A stretch of DNA of 10,306 bases, from positions 252-10,557 of the forward strand of contig DFDT01000090.1 of the NCBI GenBank assembly GCA_002368865.1. Direction: 5' to 3'. The notes under the pieces were generated by a model. It was not told the DNA's origin. It made no database searches and was given only the letters and a program-made list of their open reading frames with translations. Position 1 is the first letter of the stretch, and each line of letters starts with the position of its first letter. Made by a program: the position numbers and the translations under genes. Of the stretch, positions 6,983 to 10,306 are shown one piece after another. The stretch is from Lachnospiraceae bacterium UBA3821 (GTDB taxonomy: Bacteria > Bacillota > Clostridia > Lachnospirales > Lachnospiraceae).

Positions 6983-8248
6983 TTACTTCTTTTTGTTCTT
7001 GATTTCTGCCGCACCGCCTGCTGCTGCGATTGCTTTCGCCGCGATTGTCGCGCTGTCAGCATTTATTGTATGATCCTGATTGGTCTGTCCCTTTTTCTCC
7101 TTGGCATGTCCCTTTGAGAAAAGCCAGTCACGCATCTTCTTATCTTTATACACTACTTCCCAGCAGAAATGCGCCGACTGCCAGAATATCATTCCCTTAG
7201 GATAGGTGGTCAGCTTGTACTTGATCTTCGCCGCATCCAACGCCTGTAAAGTAGGCGCCAAAGTGTAGGCAGGCACGATCAGCGGATCATCCTCCGCATG
7301 GAAAATCCACAAAGGCGTCCCCTTCAATTCCTTGATACGCTCCGGATTCGCCGCGCCGCAAGCCATCACCAGTCCTGCAAAAGCTCCGGGATGCTCCATC
7401 GCCAGCACATAGGCGCCAAAGGCTCCCGAAGATACGCCGGTGAGATAAATCCTCTTTTTGTCAATATTATATTCCTTCTGCAGACTTTCCAAAAGTCTCC
7501 ATACCACAGTAAGCTGCGGCATCGGCCAGAAGGGTGAATTAGAATGCCCATGGATAAACTGGTTCAACGAAGTCCAGTTATCTTCTTCATTATAACGGAT
7601 AGTACATTGCGGCGCAAGCACAATACACTCGTTATGTCCCTTTTCCGAATCCTCCGCCCAGACCGTCGCCATCTGCATCTTCTGCAAAACCGCCGCTGTA
7701 GGCTCCTGGATTTCTCCCGTGCCATGCAGGCCGATCACAACCGGATACTTCTTCTTCGGATTGTACTTTTTCGGCACATACAATTCATAGGGCATGGTGA
7801 TCTGAAACTCTTCATCGTAGAAGGATTTCTCCTGGAACAGCGCCCTGGTTTCCTTGCCGGACTTCCGCATCACATGGAGCTTAAACTCGTCCTCCCCATG
7901 CTCAGCGCTGCCTGCGTGAACCGTGATATCCACCTTCAGATCTTCTTCAAAACATGCCTCACGTTTATCTAATCTCACAATATATCCGTCATAGTACTCA
8001 TAATACGGGATCTCACTTCCCGCGATGTAATCGCCCATCTCGGGGTCCAACTCCGCATAGCCGTAACGCCCTGCATCCTTGTCCGCCGTAATACTGATAT
8101 AAAACTCCGGCTCATATTTTAAGCGCAACAGCATACCGAAGCAATCCTCCGGCACCGTGATGTCATACTCCTTTTGCTCCGGCTTGAAATCGATCATACT
8201 CTGCAAGGTGCCATTGATGGTCGCCTCAATATTCGAAATCGGATTCAT
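6983..8248 (-). CDS. Alpha/beta hydrolase with N-terminal beta domain
   Basis: A 421-aa esterase/peptidase-like hydrolase. Residues 1 to about 150 form a beta-rich, probably Ig-like domain as seen in PHB-depolymerase-type esterases. The catalytic domain follows, with the HGTG oxyanion motif (175-178), nucleophile elbow GVSSG (271-275, Ser273), acid in HAEDDPLIVP (probably Asp321) and SAH (His360). No signal peptide, so it should act inside the cell, unlike many secreted relatives. The tail after about residue 380 is Ala/Lys-rich (TIAAKAIAAAGGAAEIKNKKK) and not part of the fold. It is the first gene of the operon: GGAGG (8259-8263) lies ten bases before the ATG, and a promoter lies about 50 bases upstream. 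In context it may release, edit or hydrolyse the acyl product, or detoxify it. The hydrolase call is firm; the specific substrate is unknown. Confidence 0.85.
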   Translation of the reverse strand: MNPISNIEATINGTLQSMIDFKPEQKEYDITVPEDCFGMLLRLKYEPEFYISITADKDAGRYGYAELDPEMGDYIAGSEIPYYEYYDGYIVRLDKREACFEEDLKVDITVHAGSAEHGEDEFKLHVMRKSGKETRALFQEKSFYDEEFQITMPYELYVPKKYNPKKKYPVVIGLHGTGEIQEPTAAVLQKMQMATVWAEDSEKGHNECIVLAPQCTIRYNEEDNWTSLNQFIHGHSNSPFWPMPQLTVVWRLLESLQKEYNIDKKRIYLTGVSSGAFGAYVLAMEHPGAFAGLVMACGAANPERIKELKGTPLWIFHAEDDPLIVPAYTLAPTLQALDAAKIKYKLTTYPKGMIFWQSAHFCWEVVYKDKKMRDWLFSKGHAKEKKGQTNQDHTINADSATIAAKAIAAAGGAAEIKNKKK

Positions 8249-8294
8249 GATATCTCTACCTCCATTACTTAATCTTTTCTCAAATGTTCAAGCC

Positions 8295-8323
8295 ATTTTA
8301 CCATTTTCGTTTTTGAAACACAA
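8295..8323 (-). promoter_or_regulatory. Promoter of the four-gene operon
   Basis: On the minus strand TTGTGT (8318-8323) is followed after exactly 17 bases by TAAAAT (8295-8300), five of six to the -10 consensus. The predicted transcript would start near 8288 and have a leader of about 40 bases before the hydrolase ATG. The -35 box is weak (three of six) and overlaps the end of the upstream tandem repeat, which fits a promoter needing an activator or blocked by a repressor. A weaker alternative (TTGCAT with TAAAAA, 17-base spacing) lies further upstream. Confidence 0.55.
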
Positions 8324-8352
8324 TATACAATCTTTTCAATATACAATTTATT
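8321..8352. repeat. Two-copy 16-bp tandem repeat over the promoter
   Basis: CAATATACAATCTTTT (8321-8336) is followed directly by CAATATACAATTTATT (8337-8352), 14 of 16 bases identical, with a perfect 11-base core CAATATACAAT. The first copy overlaps the -35 box of the operon promoter. A direct repeat in this place is a good candidate operator for a regulator that binds as tandem units. The surrounding DNA is very AT-rich, so chance duplication remains possible. No regulator gene is in the operon. Confidence 0.5.
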
Positions 8353-8402
8353 TTTATGCAAATTTTCAGCGTAATGCAATTTCACCCTGCATGGGAACAA
8401 AC

Positions 8403-8624
8403 TCATGCTTCCCACGGCAGGTGCTCCTTATACCCGCACTGCATTCCAAAACCAACCGCATCTGATTCCATTCTGCCCCTCCATGCTTGAGAGTCAGATC
8501 CGCCCTCATTTACAAAGCCAAATTTAGCATAATAATTCACCAACATGTTCTTACAGGTCAGCACAAGCCCGCTGCTTCCCTGTCGCTTTGCATCATCAAT
8601 CATACACGGTGATCCATGTGTCAC
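8403..8624 (-). pseudogene. C-terminal remnant of a GNAT acetyltransferase
   Basis: The 73-codon frame opens with a GTG that overlaps the stop of the lipoprotein gene. From the Met at about residue 8 it reads MIDDAKRQGSSGLVLTC and then YYAKFGFVNEG, the acetyl-CoA binding end and final strands of a GNAT N-acetyltransferase. The N-terminal two thirds, including the main CoA-binding motif, are absent. After SDS the frame becomes nonsense (QAWRGRMESDA). The next frame reads KHGGAEWNQMRLVL, the expected GNAT ending, so there is also a frameshift near 8488, most simply one extra C. The shifted frame continues to a TGA at 8366-8368. Both defects make a working enzyme very unlikely. The fragment joins the lipoprotein stop with almost no spacer. 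Confidence 0.75.
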
Positions 8625-10240
8625 TGGTTCTCCAACTTTTCCAGCAATTCTTCATATCCATATTTACCGGATATCCATTCGGCTTTCTCCGCCTCCGCAA
8701 AATAAGACGCGTATTCTTCTTCACTGATGACACGATCGCCGATATAGCTGGTGCTGACTTTCCCTAACGTCTGAATTTCATCCTCCTCCGGATATCCGTC
8801 ACCGTTTTTGTCATCAAAATTGACCGTAAAGATTTCCACCACCTCCTCCAGACGATGGTCGCTGTTCATGCGGATAATGGTATCAGAATAGATGGCGCCC
8901 GCATAATCAGAGTCCCGGTTAAACATCCTGTTGCCACGGGGAAGATATTGATATCCGTTGTTTCCAAGCATGCCGTAGCCCCATCTGTCCATCAGCCGAT
9001 ACAATTGTCCGTCCGCATAGGTGTACAGACTCACTCTGCCGGGCAGATCCACCACCAGTTCAGGAACCTCATCCTCATCAAAGTAGATCAAATTATACTG
9101 GTACCGAGACTGCTGTATAGATTCTAACCTCGCGATAAATCGGTATGCCTCCTGCCAGGAGGAAAACGTTTCTCCTTTTCCCTTATAGCCCAGGAATTTC
9201 TTCACATTGGCCATATTCAGTTCTTCTTCCGTGCGCTGCATAAGGGCATTCGCAAGGTCCAGGTTATGTTCAAATTCTGACTGCCAGCTCAGGTTTTTCA
9301 GATCATATCCGTCCAAAATATCGATCACCCGTCCGCCCTCGATGGTGTAGATCAGGATCATATCCGTATTTCCGTCCATGTCATAATCCGGAAAGGCTAC
9401 GGCATCTACGCTGATCAATCTGCCGTCCTCTACCCCATCCGGCAACCACGATGTAATCTGCTGTACCACCTCGCCATCCTTGATGATGTGGATAATCAAT
9501 TCTCCGCTATCCTCTCTTGTCGGCTGATAGATCATCACATCAACCGGAGCGTCATATTCCGACAGTTCCACATTGAAGAATGACTGCTCTACAAAGTAAT
9601 CTTCCTCCGGGGCAAGCCACTCTAATTTTTCGTCTTCGGTAAATGTAACCTGGAGCTGATCCGCAGACTGCAGATCAGCTCCATTCATTTCGATCAGGAC
9701 ATGCCACTCCGCCATATCGTCTGTACCACATTCCGGTATATATCGGGTAATCTCCACTGTAACAGAGTCATCTGCCACTCTGCTCACATTTACAACCTTA
9801 TGCCGGATGGAACCGCTCCCCTCTTCCAATACCGCAAGAATAAGCCGATGCGTTTCAAACCACTTATCGTCATACTTCTGAATCGCGTCCTCAAACCCGA
9901 TCGTAGTATCGGAATACACGGTGTCTTTATGGGAAAGATCATATCGCTCCGCATTGTCCGTGTAATACTTCTCTAATGCAGCCTTGCTGTCGATCAAGAA
10001 AGCCAGTGGATAGACCACATCACTGTGATATCCGTTTGTCCGGATATACTGTGTCTTAAAGTCGTAGGAAACCGGCAGCGATAGCTCCGATTCATTTGGT
10101 GTGCTTTGTGCATAATCCGTCTGGAAAGTCTCTCCCTTGGTTGGATCCTCTGCGCCCGGCTTTTCCTGCATGCATGCGGCCAGTGCAAATGTCATGCTCA
10201 GTATGATGATGGTCATAAAAAGATTACGTGCTTTTTTCAT
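8621..10240 (-). CDS. Secreted multidomain lipoprotein of unknown function
   Basis: A 539-aa protein with a lipoprotein signal peptide (Lys2-Lys3, hydrophobic core, lipobox LAAC, Cys23), so it should be lipid-anchored on the outer face of the membrane. Residues 24-54 are a polar linker. Residues 55-198 form a module shared with the pseudogene at 2606-3640. The central part contains DYDMDGNTD (285-293), a calcium-type loop like those in FG-GAP/VCBS repeats. YFDEDEVPELVV (386-397) is a degenerate version of the DxDGDGxPELV motif of many clostridial secreted proteins. DDKNGDGYPEEDE (476-488) resembles an EF-hand loop. A ligand-binding, calcium-stabilised surface role is plausible, but no enzyme motif is seen. 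AGAGG (about 10251-10255) lies nine bases before the ATG, and the upstream reading frame ends only 15 bases before it, suggesting an operon. The function is not recognised. Confidence 0.8.
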   Translation of the reverse strand: MKKARNLFMTIIILSMTFALAACMQEKPGAEDPTKGETFQTDYAQSTPNESELSLPVSYDFKTQYIRTNGYHSDVVYPLAFLIDSKAALEKYYTDNAERYDLSHKDTVYSDTTIGFEDAIQKYDDKWFETHRLILAVLEEGSGSIRHKVVNVSRVADDSVTVEITRYIPECGTDDMAEWHVLIEMNGADLQSADQLQVTFTEDEKLEWLAPEEDYFVEQSFFNVELSEYDAPVDVMIYQPTREDSGELIIHIIKDGEVVQQITSWLPDGVEDGRLISVDAVAFPDYDMDGNTDMILIYTIEGGRVIDILDGYDLKNLSWQSEFEHNLDLANALMQRTEEELNMANVKKFLGYKGKGETFSSWQEAYRFIARLESIQQSRYQYNLIYFDEDEVPELVVDLPGRVSLYTYADGQLYRLMDRWGYGMLGNNGYQYLPRGNRMFNRDSDYAGAIYSDTIIRMNSDHRLEEVVEIFTVNFDDKNGDGYPEEDEIQTLGKVSTSYIGDRVISEEEYASYFAEAEKAEWISGKYGYEELLEKLENQ

Positions 10241-10255
10241 ATATTGTCGCCTCTC

Positions 10256-10306
10256 TTAAAACCCCTTGTCCGCCAATCGCTTGACTACCTCAACATAAAA
10301 ATCCAC
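10256..10306 (-). CDS. Possible 3' end of an upstream gene (partial)
   Basis: The right edge carries an open frame on the minus strand coding VDFYVEVVKRLADKGF and then TAA (10256-10258). It is amphipathic and protein-like, and its stop overlaps the ribosome-binding region of the lipoprotein gene, as expected in an operon. With 16 residues it cannot be assigned to a family, and a chance open frame is possible. Confidence 0.35.
   Translation of the reverse strand: MDFYVEVVKRLADKGF

Noticed and set aside
7544..7972. Plus-strand open frame of 142 codons opposite the hydrolase
   Set aside because: Antisense to a gene with a complete catalytic triad; composition and lack of motifs fit a shadow.
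8392..8414. Inverted repeat TGGGAA...TTCCCA after the GNAT remnant
   Set aside because: Six-base stem with an eleven-base loop and no following T-run on the minus strand, so not a convincing terminator.
1..10306. CRISPR array, tRNA, insertion sequence or phage signature
   Set aside because: No regularly spaced repeats, no cloverleaf-like sequence, no transposase or integrase motifs, and no terminal inverted repeats were found by eye around the operon.

Overview
All convincing genes in this window lie on the minus strand, so transcription runs from high to low coordinates. The sequence suggests a Gram-positive, probably Clostridia/Lachnospiraceae-type gut anaerobe. The reasons are strong GGAGG-type ribosome binding sites, lipoproteins with a lipobox, a CIRCE-like heat-shock operator, moderate GC content, and family types (DUF4179-like, GNAT, MarR-MATE) common in that group. 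This taxonomic call is inference. No tRNA, rRNA, CRISPR array, transposase or phage gene was seen.

Layout in the direction of transcription (right to left). (1) 10306-10256: last 16 codons of a possible upstream gene. (2) 10240-8621: intact 539-aa secreted lipoprotein. (3) 8624-8403: decayed C-terminal piece of a GNAT acetyltransferase. (4) 8352-8295: a two-copy 16-bp tandem repeat and a sigma-A-like promoter. (5) 8248-3689: a compact four-gene operon encoding an alpha/beta hydrolase, a condensation/acetyltransferase-fold (HxxxD) enzyme, a stand-alone acyl carrier protein and an AMP-forming acyl ligase. It is closed by a strong intrinsic terminator at 3680-3649. (6) 3640-1521: a chain of damaged genes. 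These are a second copy of the lipoprotein N-terminal module (no start codon, frameshifted near its end), the C-terminal part of a DUF4179-like protein, and a MarR-type regulator missing its extreme N terminus. (7) 1509-178: an intact MATE efflux pump, translationally close to the MarR gene. (8) 177-1: intergenic DNA with a CIRCE-like operator over a promoter that faces a heat-shock gene beyond the left edge.

The four-gene operon is the most interesting functional unit. The ligase should adenylate a carboxylic acid and load it onto the carrier protein. The HxxxD enzyme could pass the acyl group to an amine or alcohol, and the hydrolase could release, proofread or hydrolyse the product. It looks like a minimal dissociated NRPS-like or acyl-transfer pathway with no modular synthetase. 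The product cannot be read from the sequence. The operon carries its own promoter and terminator and sits between a GNAT remnant and a beheaded lipoprotein gene, with paralogous lipoprotein modules on either side. This suggests it was inserted as a unit or that the flanks were rearranged around it.

The fragments at 3640-1521 and 8624-8403 share a pattern: each has lost 5' sequence and keeps its 3' end, joined close behind the stop codon or terminator of the gene before it. This points to repeated illegitimate recombination or deletion.
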